A stretch of 64,000 nucleotides of DNA from JADJSS01 sp964490845 (GTDB lineage Bacteria > Bacteroidota > Bacteroidia > Chitinophagales > JADIYW01), in NCBI GenBank assembly GCA_964490845.1, contig CAZBED010000011.1, positions 1 through 64,000 of the forward strand. The letters are read 5' to 3'. The notes under the pieces were generated by a model. It searched no databases and was not told where the DNA came from. It was given only the letters and a program-made list of their open reading frames with translations. Within the stretch, counting starts at the first letter, position 1; each line of letters begins with the position of its first letter. The position numbers were made by a program, and so were the translations under genes. Positions 44,680 to 53,230 of the stretch are shown piece by piece.

Positions 44680-45423
44680 ATGAAATTTTTAGTATGTATA
44701 AGTTTGGTTCCGGACACTACCACTAAGATTTCGTTTGTGGACAACGACACGAAGTTCAATAACGATAAAGTGCAGTGGATTCTGAACCCCTACGATGAAT
44801 GGTATGCTTTGGTGCGTGCATTAGAACTGAAAGAAGCGAACGGCGGTAATGTAACTGTTATCAATGTCGGAAGTGCGGAAAACGACCAGGTAATCCGAAA
44901 GGCGCTGGCTATCGGCGCGGATGATGCTATCCGTATCGACGCTGCCGGTGATTTGGATTCGTACGCTATCGCTGCCGAAATCGCCGCTGTGGCTAAATCC
45001 GGCGGTTTTGATGTTATTTTGTTAGGTAAAGAGACCATCAGCTACAACGGTTCTAACCTGGGTGGTATGCTGGCTGAATTGTTAGACCTTCCTTTTGTAT
45101 CGTATGCGTCCAAACTGGATATGGCAGGCAATACTGCAAATATCGAAAGAGATATTGAAGGCGGCAAGGAAGTCTTATCGGTAGATACGCCGTTTGTTAT
45201 TTCCTGCGCGAAAGGAATGGCCGAAGCGCGTATTCCAAATATGAAAGGGATTATGGCTGCAAAAAGCAAACCGCTTCAAGTAGTTACTCCGCAAGGTGTT
45301 GGTTCATTAACGTCCACCGTGAAATATGAACTGCCTCCGGCAAAATCAGCATGCAAAATGATTTCACCGGATAATGTGGAAGAGTTGGTACAATTATTAC
45401 ATAACGAAGCAAAAATGATCTAA
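44680..45423 (+). CDS. etfB: Electron transfer flavoprotein beta subunit
   Basis: A 247-residue ETF beta chain. The start MKFLVCISLVPDTTTKISF, then NPYDEWYALVRALELKE and VLLGKETISYNGSNLGGMLAELLDLPF are family features. With EtfA it carries electrons from acyl-CoA dehydrogenases to ETF:quinone oxidoreductase. etfA starts 3 bp after its stop. Confidence 0.95.
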   Translation: MKFLVCISLVPDTTTKISFVDNDTKFNNDKVQWILNPYDEWYALVRALELKEANGGNVTVINVGSAENDQVIRKALAIGADDAIRIDAAGDLDSYAIAAEIAAVAKSGGFDVILLGKETISYNGSNLGGMLAELLDLPFVSYASKLDMAGNTANIERDIEGGKEVLSVDTPFVISCAKGMAEARIPNMKGIMAAKSKPLQVVTPQGVGSLTSTVKYELPPAKSACKMISPDNVEELVQLLHNEAKMI

Positions 45424-45425
45424 TC

Positions 45426-46394
45426 ATGGCAGTTTTATTTTTAGTAGAAACAGCAGGCGGAAAAGTTAAGAAGGCAAGTTTTGAAATTGCAACTTATGCC
45501 GCAAAAACAGCAAGTACCCTGGGTACGGAAGCTGTAGGTTTAGCATTAGGAACAGCTGATGCCGGTGAATTGGCCGCATTGGGAATATATGGTGCAAAAA
45601 AGATTATCCATGCAGGCAATGCGGGTTTCGATAATTTTGACGCAGGCACCTTCGCGAAAGCAATTGCCGATACGGCAACTGCAGTGGGTGCGAAAGTGAT
45701 TGCCATCTCACAAACACTGACCGGAAAAGCGGTAGCACCGAGAGTGGCGGTTCGCTTAAACGCGGGTATCGTGAGTGGCGCCGTTAGTCTGCCGGATGCT
45801 GACTTTGTCATCAAAAAGGCGGCTTTCTCCGGAAAAGCTTTCGCATATTTGAAAATCAACTCTGACAATAAGGTGATTTCTGTAGTACCGAACTCTGTAG
45901 GTGCGGTGAAAGGAGATGGCAGTGCAGCAGTAGAAAATGCTGACTTAGCACCGGCTGCTTCCAGAGTAACTGTAAAAGAAGTAGTTCGTCAAACCGGTGA
46001 TGTAGCGCCGCTTCCGGAAGCGGAATTGGTGGTTTCTGCAGGCCGTGGCATGAAAGGTCCTGAAAACTGGGGCATTGTAGAAGACCTGGCAAAAGTATTG
46101 GGTGCTACGACTGCCTGTTCCAGGCCGGTAGCTGATGTACACTGGCGACCTCACCACGAACATGTGGGACAAACCGGCGTAGCTATCCGCCCGAACTTAT
46201 ACATCGCTATCGGTATCTCCGGCGCTATCCAGCATCTGGCCGGTGTGAATCAGTCTAAGTGTATAGTGGTCATCAACAAAGACCCGGAAGCTCCGTTCTT
46301 TAAGGCAGCAGACTATGGAATCTGCGGCGACCTGTTTGAAGTAGTGCCTAAATTAACGGAAGCTATCAAAGCATTTAAAGCCAGCCAACACTAA
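45426..46394 (+). CDS. etfA: Electron transfer flavoprotein alpha subunit
   Basis: A 322-residue ETF alpha chain. The C-terminal FAD-binding domain is plain: SAGRGMKGPENWGIVEDLAK, ATTACSRPVADVHWRPHHEH, then VGQTGVAIRPNLYIAIGISG, AIQHLAGVNQSKCIVVINKD and PEAPFFKAADYGICGD. It is coupled to etfB. A strong terminator follows about 50 bp downstream, closing the operon. Confidence 0.96.
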   Translation: MAVLFLVETAGGKVKKASFEIATYAAKTASTLGTEAVGLALGTADAGELAALGIYGAKKIIHAGNAGFDNFDAGTFAKAIADTATAVGAKVIAISQTLTGKAVAPRVAVRLNAGIVSGAVSLPDADFVIKKAAFSGKAFAYLKINSDNKVISVVPNSVGAVKGDGSAAVENADLAPAASRVTVKEVVRQTGDVAPLPEAELVVSAGRGMKGPENWGIVEDLAKVLGATTACSRPVADVHWRPHHEHVGQTGVAIRPNLYIAIGISGAIQHLAGVNQSKCIVVINKDPEAPFFKAADYGICGDLFEVVPKLTEAIKAFKASQH

Positions 46395-46445
46395 TTATAT
46401 TTTGGATTTCGGATTTATTATTTGAGATTTATTGATATTTAAATG

Positions 46446-46481
46446 AAAGCCACCAAACAAGTTTGGTGGCTTTTATTTTTT
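46446..46481 (+). terminator. Rho-independent terminator of etfBA
   Basis: AAGCCACCAAAC and GTTTGGTGGCTT form a perfect 12-bp stem around AA, followed by TTATTTTTT. The sequence works in both directions but its T-tract is on the etfBA strand. Confidence 0.9.
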
Positions 46482-46531
46482 GTTGAAAAAGCAGAAAATA
46501 AATTTTGCTCCTTTTTTTTATCTTTACAGTG

Positions 46532-47122
46532 ATGAATAAGGTAGAATTAGAAATCATCAACATTACTCAGGGGTTTACCCAGCACCACTCCTATCACGTT
46601 GTTCTTGGCGAGGTGAAAGGAAAACGCAGACTGCCTATTGTTATTGGTGTTTCAGAAGCGCAAGCAATTGCTGTAGCTTTGGAAAACATGCCTCCCGCAC
46701 GTCCGTTAACACATGATTTGTTCAAAACCGTGATGGAAACATTTCATATCGTATTGAGTGAAATTGTCATCACCAACCTGATGGACGGTGTTTTCTATTC
46801 CAAACTCATCTGCATACAAAACGGTGAAGAATATGAGATAGATTCCAGAACATCCGACGCCATCGCTTTAGCCATACGCTTTGGCTGCCCTATTTACATT
46901 TACGGTGACATACTCGAAACGTCAGGCATAGTCCTGATTGAAGAACCGGAAGGCTCTGATGAATATTCTTCCATTTCCGCTCCCATTCAGGAATCTGAAA
47001 AGACTGATTTTTCCATTTATACCTTCAAAGAATTGGAAAAGATGCTGAATGATGCCCTTACCAATGAAGACTATGAAAAAGCGGCAAAATTACGGGATGA
47101 ATTAACTAGACGTGAAAAATAA
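46532..47122 (+). CDS. Bifunctional nuclease (DUF151) with C-terminal UVR motif
   Basis: A 196-residue protein. The DUF151/bifunctional-nuclease domain (about 1-135) has LGEVKGKRRLPIVIGVSEAQ, RPLTHDLFKTVMETF and EIDSRTSDAIALAIRFGCPI. A linker and a UvrB/UvrC-type motif (LNDALTNEDYEKAAKLRDEL) follow. I start at the ATG at 46532; the frame extends 9 residues further to 46505. The DNase/RNase activity is known for a plant relative, while the bacterial role is unclear. Confidence 0.88.
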   Translation: MNKVELEIINITQGFTQHHSYHVVLGEVKGKRRLPIVIGVSEAQAIAVALENMPPARPLTHDLFKTVMETFHIVLSEIVITNLMDGVFYSKLICIQNGEEYEIDSRTSDAIALAIRFGCPIYIYGDILETSGIVLIEEPEGSDEYSSISAPIQESEKTDFSIYTFKELEKMLNDALTNEDYEKAAKLRDELTRREK

Positions 47123-47123
47123 A

Positions 47124-47146
47124 AATGGCCGCTGAAAGCGGCCATT
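47124..47146. terminator. Hairpin after the bifunctional nuclease gene
   Basis: AATGGCCGCT and AGCGGCCATT pair perfectly around GAA, 1 bp past the stop codon. There is no T-tract, so termination by it is uncertain. Confidence 0.55.
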
Positions 47147-47325
47147 CGAATAGGGGATTTTATGTTTCTATGTTAAGATAAAGTTAAAGCAAAAGTATTT
47201 GGAATGTGTTGATTTGAATCAATAAAATTAAAATTAGCTGAAAAAGTTAAATTACTTAACATTTATCAATTTTTACTAAGTCTAAATAGACAAAAGAGCA
47301 TCCATCAACTATAAATCAAAGAATT

Positions 47326-48009
47326 ATGGTATACAAACCATTCAGGATTGCACGGATTTTTGGCATTTTATTGCTTATCTGCTCTGTTATTTTACTGGTT
47401 GTTAATCCAAAACCTGCGGACAACCTGCCCGAACATTTCTATACTCCGATTATCGCCTTTGAATTTATTCAAACTCCGCAGGAAGTCGCAGCATTTTTTG
47501 AGGTACCTGATGTGAATGCGTATATTGAAACAATGCTTCTTGGGAACTGGATAGATTATGCATTCATGGTATTTTACAGCGCTTTATTGTTCTGTATTGC
47601 TCTCGGAATTAAAAAAATAACAGGGGCTCAGACAATGTTGCTTGCATGCTTGTGCTGTATCATCATGTTGGTTTGTGACGCACTGGAAAACTATCAGATA
47701 TACCTGATTATTTCCAGATACAAAAATCAGGATATTCTTGAAAACTTAGCTTTGCTGAATATCTTCACGTGGCTGAAATGGGGCTCAATAGCCTCCGCAT
47801 TTTTATTATTCTCTCCATTTTTTTTAAAAGGGAAACTGTTCCATAAAATCATCGGGTGGCTTGGCATCAGCAGTTTTGGGCTGTGCATGGCCGCATTTCT
47901 GAATCATGGCATCTTAAACGAAGTATTCGCCACTAATATTGTGCTGGTATTTTTATTATTGGTAATTTTTGTTTTCACTTTTAAGGAAACGTCTGCTTCG
48001 ACTTTATAG
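47326..48009 (+). CDS. Membrane protein of unknown function
   Basis: A 227-residue protein with about six hydrophobic segments (e.g. IFGILLLICSVILLVV, YAFMVFYSALLFCIALG, MLLACLCCIIMLVCDALENY, IVLVFLLLVIFVFTF). A soluble loop between helices one and two contains TPQEVAAFFEVPDVNAYIET. There are no enzyme motifs and I do not recognise a family. It is convergent with the TonB-dependent receptor gene, with a 6-bp overlap of stop regions. Confidence 0.7.
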   Translation: MVYKPFRIARIFGILLLICSVILLVVNPKPADNLPEHFYTPIIAFEFIQTPQEVAAFFEVPDVNAYIETMLLGNWIDYAFMVFYSALLFCIALGIKKITGAQTMLLACLCCIIMLVCDALENYQIYLIISRYKNQDILENLALLNIFTWLKWGSIASAFLLFSPFFLKGKLFHKIIGWLGISSFGLCMAAFLNHGILNEVFATNIVLVFLLLVIFVFTFKETSASTL

Positions 48010-50382
48010 TTCCAATACCAAACCTATCGATGGAATGATATTTCCATTGCTGTTAGGCAACTCTCTCAGTTTGTATCTGGTATTCGATGCATCCTGGTAA
48101 AGCGGATTCCCGTCTGCATCTTTTTCAATATCAATATAATTTTGTCCCGGCTGTTTGCTTTTATATAAATTCTGAATATCCAGATACAGGTTGATATTAA
48201 TTTTTTTCAAAAACCATTTCTTGTCCACTCTAAGGTTCATGGCGTGCAAAGGTTTTGTGCGTTCCGTATTCAACTTAGAGTAATCATAAATTGGATTGCC
48301 GTTGGTAGCATCCCAGATCTGAACTATGGTCAAGTTCGACGTATCGTAGGGAGTGTATGGCAAACCGCCCTGTATCGACCACTTGATGCCGATTTCCCAG
48401 TTGCGTTTGAATTTATAACCGGCTGTCAGGCTGAAGATATGACGGCTATCCCAGCTGCTGGATTTGTAAGTACTGGAAGAATCCGTAAACAAACTTCTGT
48501 ACCATGTGTACGATGCAATTCCAAACAAGCCTTTCCATAGTTTTTGCTGTACAGCGATTTCTACGCCGTACGTTTTTCCTTTGCTGACAGATTCTGCAGG
48601 CTCATCTCCCACCCAGCCGAAATCACCGCCAAGATTAGCCAGTGAAATACCCTTATTCAACAACATCGGATAATTATAATACCATTTCATAAAACCTTCC
48701 ACAGAAATCCTGGTATTCGTGGTGGTAGTTACAGCCACACCACCGACCACCTGTACATTGCGAATATATTTCAACCTGTTTCTATTAATCAGGCGTTGAA
48801 AATCATCCCTGAATCCAATAGTGGTATAGGAAGGCAACTGATGGTACATACCTGTGTTGAAATTGATGGAGAACAACTTATTAACTGCATAGGACGCAGA
48901 AAAGCTCGGTGATACCTGATTAAACAGATTAGCCATATGCTTATTATAGCCATTTCCATCTAAACGCAACCCAAGGGACAAACTCAGCTTGTCCTGTATG
49001 AAACTTCTGCTAATCTGTGTGAATAGTCCGTATTTGTGAATAGACAGCCTGGAAGCATAATTCACATTAATAACATTAGAATCAATATTCCTGGAAATAA
49101 CGGTAGTGGTGGTGTAGCGGGCGTATTCATAATTCCCGCCATAAGTGATTTTAAATCCATTTTTGCGGATGACATGCTCCAGTCTTAGTTTATTTTCCGC
49201 CTCAGTGGAATTCAAATCAAACAATTTCGGGTTGGTTGCCAGGTTATCCTTGAACTTAAAAATCTGATTTCCGAACATGCTTCTGCTGGCTACAATAATT
49301 AAATAACTGTTCTCCATAAAATAACGATAACGCACACCTATGGTATAATTCCATTGATTCTGTATTGGCAATAATCTCAGCAATATTTTTTGTTCGTCTT
49401 TCTTATTTTCTTTGAGGTTTAATCTCAGTTTGTCATAGGCGCCAACCCCGATAAACGTCAGGTCATGTTTAGTGTTAAACTTGTGCATTACCTTCAATTG
49501 TACATCAGAATACGTTGGTAAAAATGGAAGTTTAAATACTTTGAATAACCCCTGCAGATAGGAATAGCGTCCGTTAAGTAAGAATGTTGTTTTCTTTTTC
49601 TTTGTAAACGGACCTTCCAGTGTCATACCGGCTTCGCTGGCACCAAGTGTAAAGGTAAACCCCACCCTGTCTTTACGGCCTTCGCGCTGGGTGAGCTGCA
49701 AGATAGAGCTAAGGGCATTACCCCGGTTCGATGGGAACGCACCGGTATAGAATTCTGCATTATTGATAAAATCAACATTCAGCAAACCATTACTGCCGCC
49801 GCTGGCTCCCTGAGTTGCAAAGTGGTTGATAGTAGGAATTTCAATATCATCCAGATAAAACCGGTTTTCATTTGGAGCGCCGCCTCTTACAATCAGGTCA
49901 TTCCTGAAACCCAATGCGGAAGCCACACCCGGCAAATTCTTTATCGCCCTGGATATATCCCTGTTGCCGCCGGGATTTCGCTGTATTTCATTCACACCAA
50001 TGGACGTCAGTGACAATGGTGATTCCATTTTTCTTTCAAACGGATTAGCCCTTACGACAACTGAATCCAGTGTCTGTGTGGTTTGCTTCAGGGCAATATC
50101 CAGTCGCACCGGTTTGGCATTACTGACCTGTACTTCAAAGACAGTTTGTGTTTCATACCCCAGATATGAAACCTCAATATTATATAACCCCGCAGTCAGG
50201 CCATCAATTTTATAATTACCCTCCGCATCTGTAGACGCTCCGAAATCTGTACCTTTCACCTGGACATTCGCACCGATTATCGCTTCATTATTGATTTCAT
50301 CGAATATCCGACCCTGGATTACACCATTTTGAGCAATCAGGCAGAAGGGAGAAAGAAAGAGTAACAGTACTATTTTCCTCAT
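48004..50382 (-). CDS. TonB-dependent receptor
   Basis: A 792-residue outer-membrane receptor. A signal peptide (MRKIVLLLFLSPFCLIAQ) is followed by a carboxypeptidase-regulatory-like beta domain (about 20-105: VIQGRIFDEINNEAIIGANV). A plug domain (about 110-230: DISRAIKNLPGVASALGFRN, DLIVRGGAPNENRFYLDDI) precedes the 22-strand-type barrel. It lacks the SusC length (about 1000 residues) and no SusD gene is near, so it is not a polysaccharide locus. The substrate is unknown. Confidence 0.93.
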   Translation of the reverse strand: MRKIVLLLFLSPFCLIAQNGVIQGRIFDEINNEAIIGANVQVKGTDFGASTDAEGNYKIDGLTAGLYNIEVSYLGYETQTVFEVQVSNAKPVRLDIALKQTTQTLDSVVVRANPFERKMESPLSLTSIGVNEIQRNPGGNRDISRAIKNLPGVASALGFRNDLIVRGGAPNENRFYLDDIEIPTINHFATQGASGGSNGLLNVDFINNAEFYTGAFPSNRGNALSSILQLTQREGRKDRVGFTFTLGASEAGMTLEGPFTKKKKTTFLLNGRYSYLQGLFKVFKLPFLPTYSDVQLKVMHKFNTKHDLTFIGVGAYDKLRLNLKENKKDEQKILLRLLPIQNQWNYTIGVRYRYFMENSYLIIVASRSMFGNQIFKFKDNLATNPKLFDLNSTEAENKLRLEHVIRKNGFKITYGGNYEYARYTTTTVISRNIDSNVINVNYASRLSIHKYGLFTQISRSFIQDKLSLSLGLRLDGNGYNKHMANLFNQVSPSFSASYAVNKLFSINFNTGMYHQLPSYTTIGFRDDFQRLINRNRLKYIRNVQVVGGVAVTTTTNTRISVEGFMKWYYNYPMLLNKGISLANLGGDFGWVGDEPAESVSKGKTYGVEIAVQQKLWKGLFGIASYTWYRSLFTDSSSTYKSSSWDSRHIFSLTAGYKFKRNWEIGIKWSIQGGLPYTPYDTSNLTIVQIWDATNGNPIYDYSKLNTERTKPLHAMNLRVDKKWFLKKININLYLDIQNLYKSKQPGQNYIDIEKDADGNPLYQDASNTRYKLRELPNSNGNIIPSIGLVLEL

Positions 50383-50483
50383 TAGTGTGTTTTTTAAAAC
50401 ATATCAACGGCGGGTAAAGGAAAATGTTTAAAAACGAAGCTGCTTTTTTCAAAAAATATCGATCCGGTTTTGTAAATTGAATT

Positions 50484-51068
50484 ATGGAATATCTTATCAC
50501 GGCGACGGGCTGGTTTGCTTATTTTGTCCTGCATAGTGTACTGGCGTCCAACAAAACTAAACATTGGGCAAGACAGGCATCTTCTATACTATCAGACAAC
50601 TATAGAATACTGTACAATATCATTTCCATAGTTGGCTTGATTCTCTTATTACTTTATACATTTCAGAGGCCTGTAGCGCTTTTTACTGCACCTTACCTAT
50701 CCTCTTTTATAGGTTTCACGTTAATGGGTAGTGGCACATTCATTTTGGTAGTATCCTTCATGACTTTTGATATAAAAGAATTTATAGGTTTCGCACCGAA
50801 AAGGGATATACCGGCTGAAAAGGGAAAATTAATCATTACAGGAATTTACCAATACGTCAGGCATCCTTTATATCTCGGCACCATACTCCTCGTGATGGGT
50901 GCATTTATGTTATTCCCTTACATCAAAGTGCTGATTGCTAGTTTAATCATTACAGGTTATATCCTGATTGGCAGCAAGCTGGAAGAGCTAAAACTAATAG
51001 ACGAATTCGGCGAAGACTATATCAACTATAAAAAGAAAGTGAAAGGCCTGATTCCTTTTATTTTCTAA
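50484..51068 (+). CDS. Membrane methyltransferase-like protein (ICMT/PEMT/NnrU-like)
   Basis: A 194-residue membrane protein with about five helices. The C-terminal motif YQYVRHPLYLGTILLVMGAF and the closing EEKKL-like part LKLIDEFGEDYINYKKKVKG are typical of isoprenylcysteine carboxyl methyltransferase/phospholipid methyltransferase relatives. The substrate cannot be told. Its stop overlaps the convergent kup gene by 4 bp. Confidence 0.83.
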   Translation: MEYLITATGWFAYFVLHSVLASNKTKHWARQASSILSDNYRILYNIISIVGLILLLLYTFQRPVALFTAPYLSSFIGFTLMGSGTFILVVSFMTFDIKEFIGFAPKRDIPAEKGKLIITGIYQYVRHPLYLGTILLVMGAFMLFPYIKVLIASLIITGYILIGSKLEELKLIDEFGEDYINYKKKVKGLIPFIF

Positions 51069-53026
51069 TCTACCCGTTCTATATTAATGTGCGCTTTCTG
51101 CGCAATACGAATCGGAATATTTTCCACCCGGCAGTTCGTTTTTTCCAAACCGAAATCCACTTCTGTCGGGATACTCAGTCCTTTGATGAAATTGTAGGAT
51201 TTAATCAGGAACTGCTCCACCGGGTTTAATTTATTATCAATTGATACGATTGAATTCAATACCACATACTTGAAGTCTGCCGGATAACCGTGTTTGCGCA
51301 AAGATGCATAGTGACTCAACAAGTCTATCTCTCCTTGTTTCTCCATATCCTCTACTATCTTAGCAAACATAACATGTACTTTATGGTCTACTTTAAAACC
51401 AAACTTTAAACGAATGAAAAAACATTTCTGCGGGATGATGGTTTCCACAGAATATTCCGCACCGTAGGGTTCACTGGTAATATCCACATGCACAAACCAA
51501 TACGTATCGGCACGCTTCGGTTTTTTTCGAAAGATGGAATAAATGATATTAGAGTCGATATGCTTTTTATCATTTGCATTACACATGAATACCAGATTGG
51601 TGGCTTCTTTCGGTATAGAAGTATCGTTCTGCAAATCAATCAAATCATCGAGATAATCTTTAATTTCTACGAATTCGATATGTTTGTTACGCAATTTTTT
51701 TCCCAGGTAAAACAAGTACATGATGACAAAAATACCAATGGCAATCAAAACGGCGAACCAGCCACCATGTGAGAATTTGCTGAGATTCGCAGTAAGGAAT
51801 GTCACTTCCATCCACATGAAAAAGATAAAGAAACCATAAACGAAGAACGTTGGATTTCGTTTAATATACAAATAGTATGTGAGCAAACTGGTCGTCATCA
51901 GCATATTTAATGAGATGGCTAACCCGTAAGCCGCTTCCATTTTTCCGGATTCCCTAAAGATCAATACCACAGCCAGACATCCCAGAAACAATAACCAATT
52001 AATAAAGGGAATATAAATTTGTCCCTGCACCAAAGAAGGATAGATGATACGTTGGTTTGGCCACAATTTCAGTTTCATTGCCTCATTTACCAGGGTAAAG
52101 CAACCACTGATTAATGCCTGGGATGCAATAATGGTTGCCAGTGTAGCAATGACAATTCCCAGTTTCAGAAACCATGCTGGCATTATTGCATAAAATGGTG
52201 AAACTGCGTCATAATCCATCCCTTTATGGTTAATGATATAAGCCGCCTGACCGAAATAGCTTAATAATAAAGCTATCTTCACAAATGTCCAGCTGACACG
52301 GATATTTTGTTTACCGCAATGGCCTAAGTCGGAATACAGTGCCTCACCACCGGTACTACATAAAAATACCGCACCCAAAAACCAGATACCTCCCGGATAA
52401 TAAACAACTAAATCAATCGCATAAATCGGATTTAATGCTTTGAATACCTGCGGGTACTTCAGTACCTGTAAAAATCCTAAAACACCTATCATGGTAAACC
52501 ATATTAACATGACAGGGCCGAACGCGTTGCCTATTTTATTGGTTCCGAATTGCTGCGCCAGAAAAATTCCGGCAAGAATAGCAATCACTATGGGTACCGT
52601 CTGAATATGAGGATACAGGATATTCAACCCTTCCACTGCGGATGAAATCGAAATTGGTGGTGTAATGAAACCATCCGCCATCAGAGATGCACAACCGATT
52701 AAAGCTGGAATTATAGTCCATTTTGCCTTATACCGCCGGACTATAGCATACAATGCGAAAATACCACCTTCGCCTTTGTTATCTGCATTCAGTGCCAGTA
52801 TAACATATTTGACGGTTACAATGATGGTTAGCGTCCAGAATACGCAGGATACGCCGCCCAGTATCAGATTATCCGTAATGGCGTGGTGTCCGCCGGTGGC
52901 CATATTCATAATGGCTTTCAACACATAAATAGGCGATGTACCGATGTCACCGAAAATAATACCTAATGTAATCAGAACTCCTGCTGTAGATAGTTTATGC
53001 AACCCGCTGTTTTGTTTGTCAGCCAC
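51065..53026 (-). CDS. kup: Kup-type potassium transporter, copy 1
   Basis: A 653-residue KUP/HAK/KT potassium transporter. The N-terminal half is a 12-helix membrane domain with GDIGTSPIYVLKAI near residue 25, GGIFALYAIVRRY, and GGEALYSDLGHCGKQNI. The C-terminal cytosolic domain starts near residue 430. The C-terminal part of the second copy (53231-55192) is nearly identical: three residue differences over about 220 positions from YLFYLGKKLRNKHIEFVEIK onward. The membrane halves differ at many sites. It is second in a tandem pair, 205 bp from copy 2. Confidence 0.95.
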   Translation of the reverse strand: MADKQNSGLHKLSTAGVLITLGIIFGDIGTSPIYVLKAIMNMATGGHHAITDNLILGGVSCVFWTLTIIVTVKYVILALNADNKGEGGIFALYAIVRRYKAKWTIIPALIGCASLMADGFITPPISISSAVEGLNILYPHIQTVPIVIAILAGIFLAQQFGTNKIGNAFGPVMLIWFTMIGVLGFLQVLKYPQVFKALNPIYAIDLVVYYPGGIWFLGAVFLCSTGGEALYSDLGHCGKQNIRVSWTFVKIALLLSYFGQAAYIINHKGMDYDAVSPFYAIMPAWFLKLGIVIATLATIIASQALISGCFTLVNEAMKLKLWPNQRIIYPSLVQGQIYIPFINWLLFLGCLAVVLIFRESGKMEAAYGLAISLNMLMTTSLLTYYLYIKRNPTFFVYGFFIFFMWMEVTFLTANLSKFSHGGWFAVLIAIGIFVIMYLFYLGKKLRNKHIEFVEIKDYLDDLIDLQNDTSIPKEATNLVFMCNANDKKHIDSNIIYSIFRKKPKRADTYWFVHVDITSEPYGAEYSVETIIPQKCFFIRLKFGFKVDHKVHVMFAKIVEDMEKQGEIDLLSHYASLRKHGYPADFKYVVLNSIVSIDNKLNPVEQFLIKSYNFIKGLSIPTEVDFGLEKTNCRVENIPIRIAQKAHINIERVD

Positions 53027-53230
53027 TTTTTAAGAATTTACATTCTTCTGTTCTGAATAGAAGAAATAGCTTGCAAATGTAAGTGGCACAACATATCCAT
53101 TGTATTAATTATTTTGTTAAAATTTTGCTATTCTTTACACATTGACTGAATATTAAGGCAATAAATTCAACCTATAATAGTAATAAATCCAACTAACTGA
53201 CGGTAAATCCGGGAAATCTAACGAACATAA